Below are positions 1 to 15,000 of a stretch of DNA of 64,000 nt, piece by piece. Position 1 is the first letter of the stretch; each line of letters starts with the position of its first letter. The notes beneath the pieces were generated by a model. That model saw only the letters and a list, made by a program, of their open reading frames with translations, ran no database searches and was not told the origin of the DNA. This DNA is from G958295935 sp965224235 (GTDB lineage: Bacteria > Chloroflexota > Dehalococcoidia > Lucifugimonadales > Lucifugimonadaceae). The stretch covers positions 1,054,001 to 1,118,000 of the forward strand of contig CBDCYP010000001.1 of NCBI GenBank assembly GCA_965224235.1, read 5' to 3'. The position numbers and the translations under genes were made by a program.

Positions 1-2
1 TC

Positions 3-3000
3 ACCGGCCTCACGCCGGACGCCACCTACCAGGTGCGGGCGCGGGGCGTCAACGCCGAGGGGGACGGCCAGTGGGCCGAGCCCGAAAACGGCGTGCCGGG
101 CCACCCCAACCGGGCCCCGACCTTCGGCGACAGCGTGACCCTCTACGTGGACGAGAACACGGTGCCGGGCGCCGACATAGACGACTCGCCGGCGGCCACC
201 GACCTCGACGGCGACTCCCTGACCTACTCCCTCGGCGGGACCGACTCGGCCCACTTCGCCATCACGGCCGGAAGCGGCCAGCTGAAGACCAAGGGGGCCC
301 TGGACCACGAGAACGAGGACTCCTACTCGGTGGTCGTCACCGCCAGCGACGGGACGCTCACAGACACCATCGCGGTGACGATCAACGTCAACGACCTGAA
401 CGAGAAGCCGGAGTTCCTGTCGGAGGCCTACACGGATCAGGACGGGACAAAGGTGCCGCCGGCGTCCATTACCGTGGACGACCGGGACGTGCCGGAGAAC
501 ACCGCCTCCGGCCAGGACGTCGGGGATCCGGTCACGGCCACGGACCCGGACGACGGGGCCTCCCTGACCTACGCCCTGGAGGCCAGCAGCCACGCCGACG
601 CCGGCCCGGACGATCATACCCACTTCACCATCGTCGCCGGAAGCGGCCAGCTCATAACCAGGGGCGCGCTGAACCATGAGGCCGACGCCTCCTACATCGT
701 GGTGGTCACCGTCACCGACGGCAAGAACCCCGCCGGGGAGCCCGACGACGCGGTGGACGACTCCATCACCATCACCATAAACGTCACCAACGTCAACGAG
801 AAGCCGACTTTCGACGACGGGCTGACCGCGTCGGTGAACGCGGCGGAGAACCAGACGGCGGTGGCCACGCCGGACGTCACCGACCCGGACGGCGACGACC
901 TGACCTACCGGCTGAATACGACCGCGTCGGTATCCGCTCCGGCCACAAACGACCACGCGTTGTTCACCATGACCGACGCAGGCGTCCTGACCTTCAAGGC
1001 GGCCCCCGACTTCGAGGCCGCCAGGAACAGCTTCACCCTGGTCATTGAGGTAAGGGACAGCAAGGACGGCGCAGGCAAGGCGGACACCCACTGGGACGAC
1101 TCCATCACCCTCACGGTCAACGTCACCGACGTGGCCGAGCCGCCCGACGCCCCCGAGAACCTCGCGGTGAAGTCGACGGCCAACGGGCTGAATGTGACCT
1201 GGACGGCGCCGGTGATGACGGGCAAGCCGCCGCTGACGGGCTACGACGTGGAGCATCGCCTGCGCACCAGCGCCGACGGGGCCGACGCCGCGGACGTGAC
1301 CTGGGGCAGCTGGACCGACGCGTCCCACGCCGACACGTCGACCAGCGCCGGCATCACCGGCCTCACGCCGGACGCCACCTACCAGGTGCGGGCGCGGGGC
1401 GTCAACGACGAGGGAGACGGCCAGTGGGCCGAGCCCGAAAACGGCGTGCCGGGCCACCCCAACCGGGCCCCGACCTTCGGCGACAGCGTGACCCTATACG
1501 TGGACGAGAACACGGCAGCGGGCGCCGACATAGACGACTCGCCGACGGCCACCGATCTCGACGGCGACTCCCTGACCTATTCGCTGGGCGGGACCGACTC
1601 GGCCCACTTCGCCATCGCGGCCGGAAGCGGCCAGCTCAAGACCAAGGGGGCCCTGGACCACGAGAACGAGGACTCCTACTCGGTGGTGGTGACCGCCAGC
1701 GACGGGACGCTCACAGACACCATCGCGGTGACCATAGAGGTCAACGACCTGAACGAGGCGCCGGAGTTCCTGTCGGAGGCCTACACGGATCAGGACGGGA
1801 CAAAGGTGCCGCCGGCGTCCATTACCGTGGACGACCGGGACGTGCCGGAGAACACCGCCTCCGGCCAGGACGTTGGCGATCCCGTCACGGCCACGGACCC
1901 GGACGACGGGGCCTCCCTGACCTACGCCCTGGAGGCCAGCAGCCACGCGGACGCCGGCCCGGACGATCATACCCACTTCGCCATCGTGGCCTCCAGCGGC
2001 CAGCTGCAGACCAGCGGGGCGCTGAACCACGAGAGCGACGCCTCCTACATCGTGGTGGTCACCGTCACCGACGGCAAGAACCCCGCCGGGGAGCCCGACG
2101 ACGCGGTGGACGACTCCATCACCATCACCATAAACGTCACCAACGTCAACGAGGCCCCGACCTTCGACGACGGGCTGACCGCGTCGGTGAACGCGGCGGA
2201 GAACCAGACGGCGGTGGCCACGCCGGACGTCACCGACCCCGAGAAGGACACGCTCAGCTACAGCCTGGACACCGCCGCGACCTTCACCGATCCCGCGGTC
2301 TCCAACGACCACGCGTTGTTCACCATGACCGACGCAGGCGTCCTCACCTTCAAGGCGGCCCCCGACTTCGAGGCCGCCAAGAACACCTACACCCTCGTGA
2401 TCGAGGTGCGGGACAGCAAGGACGCGGCCGGTACGGGCGACACCCTCTGGGACGACTCCATCACCCTCACCGTCAACGTCACCGACGCGGCCGAGCCGCC
2501 CGACGCCCCCGAGAACCTCGCGGTGAAGTCGACGGCCAACGGGCTGAACGTGACCTGGACGGCGCCGGTGATGACGGGCAAGCCGCCGCTGACGGGCTAC
2601 GACGTGGAGCATCGCCTGCGCACCAGCGCCGACGCCGCCCTCACCGCGGTCTGGGGCGACTGGATCGACGCGTCCCACGGCGACACCTCCACCAGCGCCG
2701 GCATCACCGGCCTCACCCCGGAGGCCACCTACCAGGTGCGGGTGAGGGGCGTCAACGCCGAGGGAGACGGCCAGTGGGCCGAGCCCGAAAACGGCGTGCC
2801 GGGCCACCCCAACCGGGCCCCGACCTTCCCAGGCGACAGCGTGACGCTCGACGTGGACGAGAACACGGCGTCGGGCGCCGACATAGACGACTCGCCGGCG
2901 GCCACCGACCTTGACGGCGACTCCCTGACCTACTCCCTCGGCGGAACCGACTCGGGCCACTTCGCCATCGTGTCCTCCACCGGCCAGCTCAAGACCAAGG

Positions 3001-6000
3001 GGGCGCTGAACCACGAGAACAAGGACTCCTACTCGGTGGTCGTCACCGCCAGCGACGGGACGCTCACAGACACCATCGCGGTGACCATCAACGTGGGCGA
3101 CGTGAACGAGGCGCCGGAGTTCCTGTCGGAGGCCTACACGGATCAGGACGGGACAAAGGTGCCGCCGGCGTCCATTACCGTGGACGACCGGGACGTGCCG
3201 GAGAACACCGCCTCCGGCCAGGACGTTGGCGATCCCGTCACGGCCACGGACCCGGACGACGGGGCCTCCCTGACCTACGCCCTGGAGGCCAGCAGCCACG
3301 CCGACGCCGGCCCGGACGATCATACTCACTTCACCATCGTCGCCGGAAGCGGCCAGCTCATAACCAGGGGCGCGCTGAACCATGAGGCCGACGCCTCCTA
3401 CATCCTGGTGGTCACCGTCACCGACGGCAAGAACCCCGCCGGGGAGCCCGACGACGCGGTGGACGACTCCATCACCATCACCATAAACGTCACCAACGTC
3501 AACGAGAAGCCGTCCTTCGACGACGGGCTAACCGCGGCGGTGAACGCGGCGGAGAACCAGACGGCGGTGGCCGCGCCGGACGTCACCGACCCCGAGAAGG
3601 ACACGCTCAGCTACAGGCTGGACACCGCGGCGACCTTCAGCGATCCCGCGGTCTCCAACGACCACGGCTCCTTCACCATGACCGACGCCGGCGTCCTGAC
3701 CTTCAAGGCGGCCCCCGACTTCGAGGCCGCCAAGAACACCTACACCCTCGTCATCCAGGTGCGGGACAGCAAGGCCGCCAACGGCGACGCCGACACGGAC
3801 TGGGACGACTCCATCATCCTCACCATCAACGTGACGGACCTGAACGAGGCGCCGAGCTTCGACGACGGGCAAACGGCCTCGGTGAACGCGGCGGAGAACC
3901 AGACGGCGGTGGCCACGCCGGACGTCACCGACCCCGAGAAGGACACGCTCAGCTACAGGCTGGACACGGCCGCGTCGGTATCCGCTCCGGCCACAAACGA
4001 CCACGCGTTGTTCACCATGACCGACGCAGGCGTCCTGACCTTCAAGGCGGCCCCCGACTTCGAGGCGGCCAAGAACACCTACACCCTGGTCATCCAGGTG
4101 CGGGACAGCAAGGACGCGGCCGGTAAGGACGACACCGTGTGGGACGACTCCATCATCCTCACCATCAACGTGACGGACCTGAACGAGAAGCCGTCCTTCG
4201 ACGACGGGCTAACCGCGTCGGTGAACGCGGCGGAGAACCAGACGGCGGTGGCCGCGCCGGACGTCACCGACCCCGAGAAGGACACCCTCACCTACCGGCT
4301 GAATACGACCGCGTCGGTATCCGCTCCGGCCACAAACGACCACGCGTTGTTCACCATGACCGACGCCGGCGTCCTGACCTTCAAGGCCGCCCCCGACTTC
4401 GAGGCCGCCAAGAACACCTACACCCTCGTCATCCAGGTGCGGGACAGCAAGGACGCGGCCGGTACGGGCGACACCCTCTGGGACGACTCCATCACCCTCA
4501 CCGTCAACGTCACCGACGCGGCCGAGCCGCCCGACGCCCCCGAGAACCTCGCGGTGAAGTCGACGGCCAACGGGCTGAACGTGACCTGGACGGCGCCGGT
4601 GATGACGGGCAAGCCGCCGCTGACGGGCTACGACGTGGAGCATCGCCTGCGCACCAGCGCCGACGGCGCCCTCACCGAGGTGTGGAGCGACTGGACCGAC
4701 GCGTCCCACGGCGACACGTCCACCAGCGCCGGCATCACCGGCCTCACCCCGGACGCCACCTACCAGGTGCGGGTGAGGGGCGTCAACGCCGAGGGAGACG
4801 GCCAGTGGGCCGGGCCCGAAAACGGCGTGCCGGGCCACCCCAACCGGGCGCCGACCTTCGGCGACGGCGTGACCCTATACGTGGACGAGAACACGGCAGC
4901 GGGCGCCGACATAGACGACTCGCCGACGGCCACCGACCTCGACGGCGACTCCCTGACCTACTCGCTGGGCGGAACCGACTCGGCCCACTTCGCCATCGCG
5001 GCCGGAAGCGGCCAGCTCAAGACCAAGGGGGCGCTGAACCACGAGGGCACGTCGTCCTACTCGGTGGTCGTCACCGCCAGCGACGGGACGCTCACAGACA
5101 CCATCGCGGTGACCATAGAGGTGAACGACCTGAACGAGGCGCCGTCCTTCGACGCCGGGCAAACGGCCTCGGTGAACGCGGCGGAGAACCAGACGGCGGT
5201 GGCCACGCCGGACGTCACCGACCCCGAGAAGGACACGCTCAGCTACAGGCTGGACACGGCCGCGTCGGTATCCGCTCCGGCCACAAACGACCACGCGTTG
5301 TTCACCATGACCGACGCAGGCGTCCTGACCTTCAAGGCGGCCCCCGACTTCGAGGCTGCCAAGAACAGCTTCACCCTGGTCATTGAGGTAAGGGACAGCA
5401 AGGACGGCGGGGGCAAGGCGGACACCCACTGGGACGACTCCATAACACTCACCGTCAACGTCACCGACGTGGCCGAGCCGCCCGACGCGCCCGGGAACCT
5501 CGCGGTGAAGTCGACGGCCAACGGGCTGAACGTGACCTGGACGGCCCCGGTGATGACGGGCAAGCCGCCGCTGACGGGCTACGACGTGGAGCATCGCCTG
5601 CGCACCAGCGCCGCCGCCGCCCTCACCGCGGTCTGGGGGGACTGGACCGACGCGTCCCACGGCGACACGTCCACCAGCGCCGGCATCATCGGGCTGACGC
5701 CGGAGGCGACCTACCAGGTAAGGGTGCGGGGCGTCAACGACGAGGGGAACGGCCAGTGGGCCGAGCCCGAAAACGGCGTGCCGGGCCACCCCAACCGGGC
5801 CCCGACCTTCGGCGACGGCGTAACCCTCGACGTGGACGAGAACACGGCGCCGGGCGCCGACATAGACGACTCGCCGACCGCCACCGATCTCGACGGCGAC
5901 TCCCTGACCTATTCGCTGGGCGGAACCGATTCGGCCCACTTCGCCATCACGGCCGGAAGCGGCCAGCTCAAGACCAAGGGCGCGCTGAACTACGAGGGCA

Positions 6001-9000
6001 CGTCGTCCTACTCGGTGGTCGTCACCGCCAGCGACGGGACGCTCACAGACACCATCGCGGTGACCATAGAGGTCAACGACCTGAACGAGAAGCCGGAGTT
6101 CCTGTCGGAGGCCTACACGGATCAGGACGGGACAAAGGTGCCGCCGGCGTCCATTACCGTGGACGACCGGGACGTGCCGGAGAACACCGCCTCCGGCCAG
6201 GACGTTGGCGATCCCGTCACGGCCACGGACCCGGACGACGGGGCCTCCCTGACCTACGCCCTGGAGGCCAGCAGCCACGCGGACGCCGGCCCCAACGATC
6301 ATACCCACTTCACCATCGTCGCCGGAAGCGGCCAGCTCATAACCAGGGGCGCGCTGAACCACGAGAGCGACGCCTCCTACATCGTGGTGGTCACCGTCAC
6401 CGACGGCAAGGACGGGGACGGGAAGGCCGACGACGCGGTGGACGACTCCATCACCATCACCATCAACGTGACGGACCTGAACGAGGCGCCGACCTTCGAC
6501 GACGGGCTGACCGCGTCGGTGAACGCGGCGGAGAACCAGACGGCGGTGGCCACGCCGGACGTCACCGACCCCGAGAAGGACACGCTCAGCTACAGGCTGG
6601 ACACCGCCGCGACCTTCACCGATCCCGCGGTCTCCAACGACCACGCGTTGTTCACCATGACCGACGCAGGCGTCCTGACCTTCAAGGCGGCCCCCGACTT
6701 CGAGGCGGTCAAGAACACCTACACCGTCGTCATCCAGGTGAGGGACAGCAAGGACGTGAACGGCGACGGCGACACCCACTGGGACGACTCCATCACCATC
6801 ACCATAAACGTCACCAACGTCAACGAGAAGCCGTCCTTCGACGCCGGGCAAACGGCCTCGGTGAACGCGGCGGAGAACCAGACGGCGGTGGCCACGCCGG
6901 ACGTCACCGACCCCGAGAAGGACACGCTCAGCTACAGGCTGGACACGGCCGCGTCGGTATCCGCTCCGGCCACAAACGACCACGCGTTGTTCACCATGAC
7001 CGACGCAGGCGTCCTGACCTTCAACGCCGCCCCCGACTTCGAGGCTGCCAAGAACACCTACACCCTCGTGATCGAGGTGCGGGACAGCAAGGACGGCGGG
7101 GGCAAGGCGGACACCCACTGGGACGACTCCATAACACTCACCGTCAACGTCACCGACGCGGCCGAGCCGCCCGACGCCCCCGGGAACCTCGCGGTGAAGT
7201 CGACGGCCAACGGGCTCACGGTGACCTGGACGGCCCCTGTGATGACGGGCAAGCCGCCGCTGACGGGCTACGACGTGGAGCATCGCCTGCGCACCAGCGC
7301 CGACGGCGCCCTCACCGAGGTGTGGGGCGACTGGACCGACGCGTCCCACGGCGACACGTCGACCAGCGCCGGCATCACCGGCCTCACCCCGGAGGCCACC
7401 TACCAGGTGCGGGTGAGGGGCGTCAACGCCGAGGGAGACGGCCAGTGGGCCGAGCCCGAAAACGGCGTGCCGGGCCACCCCAACCGGGCCCCGACCTTCG
7501 ACGACGGGCTGACCGCGGCGGTGAACGCGGCGGAGAACCAGACGGCGGTGGCCACGCCGGACGTCACCGACCTGGACGGGGACGACCTGACCTACCGGCT
7601 GAACACGACCGCGTCGGTATCCGCTCCGGCCACAAACGACCACGCGTTGTTCACCATGACCGACGCCGGCGTCCTGACCTTCAAGGCGGCCCCCGACTTC
7701 GAGGCGGCGAAGAACACCTACACCCTGGTCATTGAGGTGCGGGACAGCAAGGACGTGAACGGCGACGGCGACACCCACTGGGACGACTCCATCATCCTCA
7801 CAATCAACGTGACGGACGTGAACGAGGCGCCGAGCTTCGACGACGGGCAAACGGCCTCGGTGAACGCGGCGGAGAACCAGACGGCGGTGGCCACGCCGGA
7901 CGTCACCGACCCGGACGGGGACGACCTGACCTACCGGTTGAACACAACCGCGTCGGTATCCGCTCCGGCCACAAACGACCACGCGTTGTTCACCATGACC
8001 GACGCAGGCGTCCTGACCTTCAACGCGGCCCCCGACTTCGAGGCCGCCAGGAACACCTACACCCTGGTGATCGAGGTGCGGGACAGCAAGGACGGCGCAG
8101 GCAAGGACGACACCGGCTGGGACGACTCCATCACCCTCACCGTCAACGTCACCGACATGGCCGAGCCGCCCGACGCGCCCGGGGACCTCGCGGTGAAGTC
8201 GACGGCCAACGGGCTCACGGTGACCTGGACGGCGCCGGTGATGACGGGCAAGCCGCCGCTGACGGGCTACGACGTGGAGCATCGCCTGCGCACCAGCGCC
8301 GCCGCCGCCCTCACCGAGGTGTGGGGCGACTGGACCGACGCGTCCCACGGCGACACGTCCACCAGCGCCGGCATCACCGGGCTGACGCCGGACGCCACCT
8401 ACCAGGTGCGGGCGCGGGGCGTCAACGCCGAGGGAGACGGCGATTGGGCCGGGCCGGAAAACGGCGTGCCGGGCCACCCCAACCGGGCGCCGGCTTTCCT
8501 GAGCGACAGCGTAACCCTCGACGTGGACGAGAACACGGCGCCGGGCGCCGACATAGACGACTCGCCGACCGCCACCGATCTCGACGGCGACTCCCTGACC
8601 TATTCGCTCGGCGGGACCGACTCGGCCCACTTCGCCATCGCGGCCGGAAGCGGCCAGCTGAAGACCAAGGGGGCCCTGGACCACGAGAACGAGGACTCCT
8701 ACTCGGTGATCGTCACAGCGGAGGACCCCAGCGGCCTCACAGACACCATCGCTGTGACGATAGAGGTGAACGATCTGAACGAGAAGCCGGAGTTCCTGTC
8801 GGAGGCCTACACGGATCAGGACGGGACAAAGGTGCCGCCGGCGTCCATTACCGTGGACGACCGGGACGTGCCGGAGAACACCGCCTCCGGCCAGGACGTT
8901 GGCGATCCCGTCACGGCCACGGACCCGGACGACGCGGCCTCCTTGACCTACGCCCTGGGGGCCAGCAACCACGCCGACGCCGGCCCCAACGATCATACCC

Positions 9001-12000
9001 ACTTCACCATCGTCGCCGGAAGCGGCCAGCTCATAACCAGGGGCGCGCTGAACCACGAGAGCGACGCCTCCTACATCGTGGTGGTCACCGTCACCGACGG
9101 CAAGGACGGGGACGGGAAGGCCGACGACGCGGTGGACGACTCCATCACCATCACCATAAACGTCACCAACGTCAACGAGAAGCCGTCCTTCGACGACGGG
9201 CTAACCGCGTCGGTGAACGCGGCGGAGAACCAGACGGCGGTGGCCGCGCCGGACGTCACCGACCCCGAGAAGGACACCCTCACCTACCGGCTGAATACGA
9301 CCGCGACCTTCACCGATCCCGCGGTCTCCAACGACCACGGCTCCTTCACCATGACCGACGCAGGCTCGCTCACCTTCAAGGCGGCCCCCGACTTCGAGGC
9401 GGCGAAGAACACCTACACCCTGGTCGTCGAGGTGCGGGACAGCAAGGACGGCGCGGGCAAGGCGGACACCCACTGGGACGACTCCATAACCCTCACCGTC
9501 AACGTCACCGACGTGGACGAGCCGCCCGACGCCCCCGGGGACCTGGCGGTGAAGTCGACGGCCAACGGGCTGAACGTCACCTGGACGGCGCCGGTGATGA
9601 CGGGCAAGCCGCCGCTGACGGGCTACGACGTGGAGCATCGCCTGCGCACCAGCGCCGACGGGGCCGACGCCGCGGACGTGACCTGGGGCAGCTGGACCGA
9701 CGCGTCCCACGCCGACACCTCCACCAGCGCCGGCATCACCGGCCTCACCCCGGAGGCCACCTACCAGGTGCGGGCGCGGGGCGTCAACGACGAGGGAGAC
9801 GGCCAGTGGGCCGAGCCCGAAAACGGCGTGCCGGGCCACCCCAACCGGGCGCCGGCTTTCCTGAGCGACAGCGTAACCCTCGACGTGGACGAGAACACGG
9901 CGTCGGGCGCCGACATCGACGACTCGCCGACGGCCACCGATCTCGACGGCGACTCCCTGACCTATTCGCTGGGCGGAACCGACTCGGCCCACTTCGCCAT
10001 CGCGGCCGGAAGCGGCCAGCTGAAGACCAAGGGGGACCTGGACCACGAGAACGAGGACTCCTACTCGGTGGTCGTCACCGCCAGCGACGGGACGCTCACA
10101 GACACCATCGCGGTGACCATAGAGGTCAACGACCTGAACGAGAAGCCGGAGTTCCTGTCGGAGGCCTACACGGATCAGGACGGGACAAAGGTGCCGCCGG
10201 CGTCCATTACCGTGGACGACCGGGACGTGCCGGAGAACACCGCCTCCGGCCAGGACGTTGGCGATCCCGTCACGGCCACGGACCCGGACGACGGGGCCTC
10301 CCTGACCTACGCCCTGGAGGCCAGCAGCCACGCGGACGCCGGCCCGGACGATCATACTCACTTCACCATCGTCGCCGGAAGCGGCCAGCTCATAACCAGG
10401 GGCGCGCTGAACCATGAGGCCGACGCCTCCTACATCGTGGTGGTCACCGTCACCGACGGCAAGGACGGGGACGGGAAGGCCGACGACGCGGTGGACGACT
10501 CCATCACCATCACCATAAACGTCACCAACGTCAACGAGAAGCCGTCCTTCGATGACGGGCAAACGGCCTCGGTGAACGCGGCGGAGAACCAGACGGCGGT
10601 GGCCGCGCCGGACGTCACCGACCCCGAAAAGGACACCCTCAGCTACAGGCTGGACACCGCGGCGACCTTCAGCGATCCCGCGGTCTCCAACGACCACGCG
10701 TTGTTCACCATGACCGACGCAGGCGTCCTGACCTTCAAGGCGGCCCCCGACTTCGAGGCCGCCAAGAACACCTACACCGTCGTCATTCAGGTGCGGGACA
10801 AGAAGGCCGCCAACGGCGACGCCGACACCGTGTGGGACGACTCCATAACCCTCACCGTCAACGTCACCGACGCGGACGAGCCTCCCGACGCCCCCGAGAA
10901 CCTCGCGGTGAAGTCGACGGCCAACGGGCTGAACGTCACCTGGACGGCCCCGGTGATGACGGGCAAGCCGCCGCTGACGGGCTACGACGTGGAGCATCGC
11001 CTGCGCACCAGCGCCGCCGCCGCCCTCACCGCAGTCTGGGGCGACTGGACCGACGCGTCCCACGCCGACACGTCCACCAGCGCCGGCATCACCGGGCTGA
11101 CGCCGGACGCCACCTACCAGGTGCGGGCGCGGGGCGTCAACGACGAGGGGGACGGCCAGTGGGCCGAGCCCGAAAACGGCGTGCCGGGCCACCCCAACCG
11201 GGCGCCAAGCTTCGATGACGGGCTAACCGCGTCGGTGAACGCGGCGGAGAACCAGAAGGCGGTGGCCGCGCCGGACGTCACCGACCCGGACGGGGACGAC
11301 CTGACCTACCGGCTGAACACAACCGCGTCGGTATCCGCTCCGGCCACAAACGACCACGCGTTGTTCACCATGACCGACGCAGGCGTCCTGACCTTCAACG
11401 CGGCCCCCGACTTCGAGGCCGCCAAGAACACCTACACCCTGGTGATCGAGGTGCGGGACAGCAAGGACGGCGCGGGCAAGGCGGACACCCACTGGGACGA
11501 CTCCATCACCCTCACCGTCAACGTCACCGACGTGGACGAGCCGCCCGACGCCCCCGGGGACCTGGCGGTGAAGTCGACGGCCAACGGGCTGAACGTCACC
11601 TGGACGGCGCCGGTGATGACGGGCAAGCCGCCGCTGACCGGCTACGACGTGGAGCATCGCCTGCGCACAAGCGCCGCCGCCGCCCTCACCGCGGTCTGGG
11701 GCGACTGGACCGACGCGTCCCACACCGACACATCCACCAGCGCCGGCATCACGGGGCTGACGCCGGAGGCGACCTACCAGGTGCGGGCGCGGGGCGTCAA
11801 CGCCGAGGGAGACGGCCAGTGGGCCGGGCCCGAAAACGGCGTGCCGGGCCACCCCAACCGGGCGCCGGCTTTCCTGAGCGACAGCGTAACCCTCGACGTG
11901 GACGAGAACACGGTCGCAGGCGCCGACATCGACGACTCGCCGACGGCCACCGATCTCGACGGCGACTCCCTGACCTATTCGCTGGGCGGAACCGACTCGG

Positions 12001-15000
12001 CCCACTTCGCCATCGCGGCCGGAAGCGGCCAGCTCAAGACCAAGGGGGCCCTGAACCACGAGAACAAGGACTCCTACTCGGTGGTCGTCACCGCCAGCGA
12101 CGGGACGCTCACAGACACCATCGCGGTGACCATAGAGGTCAACGACCTGAACGAGGCGCCGGAGTTCCTGTCGGAGGCCTACACGGATCAGGACGGGACA
12201 AAGGTGCCGCCGGCGTCCATTACCGTGGACGACCGGGACGTGCCGGAGAACACCGCCTCCGGCCAGGACGTTGGCGATCCCGTCACGGCCACGGACCCGG
12301 ACGACGGGGCCTCCCTGACCTACGCCCTGGAGGCCAGCAGCCACGCGGACGCCGGCCCGGACGATCATACCCACTTCACCATCGTCGCCGGAAGCGGCCA
12401 GCTCATAACCAGGGGCGCGCTGAACCATGAGGCCGACGCCTCCTACATCGTGGTGGTCACCGTCACCGACGGCAAGAACCCCGCCGGGGAGCCCGACGAC
12501 GCGGTGGACGACTCCATCACCATCACCATAAACGTCACCAACGTCAACGAGAAGCCGTCCTTCGACGACGGGCTAACCGCGTCGGTGAACGCGGCGGAGA
12601 ACCAGACGGCGGTGGCCGCGCCGGACGTCACCGACCCCGAGAAGGACACCCTCACCTACCGGCTGGACACGGCCGCGACCTTCACCGATCCCGCGGTCTC
12701 CAACGACCACGCGTCCTTCACCATGACCGGCGCAGGCGTCCTGACCTTCAAGGCGGCCCCGGACTTTGAGGCCGGCGACAACAAGTACACCCTGGTCGTC
12801 GAGGTGCGGGACAGCAAGGACGCGGCCGGTACGGGCGACACCGTGTGGGACGACTCCATCATCCTCACCATCAACGTGACGGACCTGAACGAGGCGCCGT
12901 CCTTCGACGACGGGCTAACCGCGTCGGTGAACGCGGCGGAGAACCAGACGGCGGTGGCCGCGCCGGACGTCACCGACCCGGACGGGGACGACCTCACCTA
13001 CCGGCTGAATACGACCGCGTCGGTATCCGCTCCGGCCACAAACGACCACGCGTTGTTCACCATGACCGACGCAGGCGTCCTGACCTTCAAGGCGGCCCCC
13101 GACTTCGAGGCCGCCAGGAACACCTACACCCTCGTCATCCAGGTGAGGGACAGCAAGGACGCGGCCGGTACGGGCGACACCCTCTGGGACGACTCCATAA
13201 CCCTCACCGTCAACGTCACCGACGCGGCCGAGCCGCCCGACGCGCCCGGGGACCTCGCGGTGAAGTCGACGGCCAACGGGCTCACGGTGACCTGGACGGC
13301 GCCGGTGATGACGGGCAAGCCGCCGCTGACGGGCTACGACGTGGAGCATCGCCTGCGCACCAGCGCCGCCGCCGCCCTCACCGCAGTCTGGGGCGACTGG
13401 ACCGACGCGTCCCACGCCGACACGTCGACCAGCGCCGGCATCACCGGCCTCACCCCGGACGCCACCTACCAGGTGCGGGCGCGGGGCGTCAACGCCGAGG
13501 GGGACGGCCAGTGGGCCGAGCCCGAAAACGGCGTGCCGGGCCACCCCAACCGGGCGCCGACCTTCGGCGACGGCGTGACCCTATACGTGGACGAGAACAC
13601 GGCAGCGGGCGCCGACATAGACGACTCGCCGACGGCCACCGATCTCGACGGCGACTCCCTGACCTACACCCTCGGCGGGACCGATTCGGCCCACTTCGCC
13701 ATCGCGGCCGGAAGCGGCCAGCTCAAGACCAAGGGGGCGCTGAACTACGAGGGCACGTCGTCCTACTCGGTGGTCGTCACCGCCAGCGACGGGACGCTCA
13801 CAGACACCATCGCGGTGACCATAGAGGTCAACGACCTGAACGAGAAGCCGGAGTTCCTGTCGGAGGCCTACACGGATCAGGACGGGACAAAGGTGCCGCC
13901 GGCGTCCATTACCGTGGACGACCGGGACGTGCCGGAGAACACCGCCTCCGGCCAGGACGTTGGCGATCCCGTCACGGCCACGGACCCGGACGACGGGGCC
14001 TCCCTGACCTACGCCCTGGAGGCCAGCAGCCACGCCGACGCCGGCCCCAACGATCATACCCACTTCACCATCGTCGCCGGAAGCGGCCAGCTCATAACCA
14101 GGGGCGCGCTGAACCATGAGGCCGACGCCTCCTACATCGTGGTGGTCACCGTCACCGACGGCAAGAACCCCGCCGGGGAGCCCGACGACGCGGTGGACGA
14201 CTCCATCACCATCACCATAAACGTCACCAACGTCAACGAGAAGCCGAGCTTCGACGACGGGCAAACGGCCTCGGTGAACGCGGCGGAGAACCAGACGGCG
14301 GTGGCCACGCCGGACGTCACCGACCCCGAGAAGGACACGCTCAGCTACAGGCTGGACACCGCCGCGACCTTCACCGATCCCGCGGTCTCCAACGACCAAG
14401 CGTTGTTCACCATGACCGACGCAGGCGTCCTGACCTTCAAGGCGGCCCCCGACTTCGAGGCGGTCAAGAACACCTACACCGTCGTCATCGAGGTGAGGGA
14501 CAAGAAGGCCGCCAACGGCGACGCCGACACCGTGTGGGACGACTCGATCATCCTCACCGTCAACGTCACCGACGTGGACGAGCCGCCCGACGCGCCCACC
14601 GATCTGGAGGTGAAGTCGACGGCCAACGGCCTGAACGTCACCTGGACGGCCCCTGTGATGACGGGCAAGCCGCCGCTGACGGGCTACGACGTGGAGCATC
14701 GCCTGCGCACCAGCGCCGCCGCCGCCCTCACCGCGGTCTGGGGCAGCTGGACCGACGCGTCCCACGCCGACACGTCCACCAGCGCCGGCATCACGGGCCT
14801 CACGCCGGAGGCCACCTACCAGGTGCGGGCGCGGGGCGTCAACGCCGAGGGGGACGGCCAGTGGGCCGAGCCCGAAAACGGCGTGCCGGGCCACCCCAAC
14901 CGGGCCCCGAGCTTCGACGACGGGCTAACCGCGGCGGTGAACGCGGCGGAGAACCAGACGGCGGTGGCCACGCCGGACGTCACCGACCTGGACGGGGACG

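Noticed and set aside
4875..9056. Long antisense open frame (over 1,300 codons) opposite giant gene 1, and many similar ones at 1494-3383, 9201-11192, 18243-20906 and 24246-26732
   Set aside because: They mirror the repeat structure of the + strand gene, are stop-free because of GC-rich repeated codons, have low-complexity V/G/R-rich translations, and lack ribosome sites.
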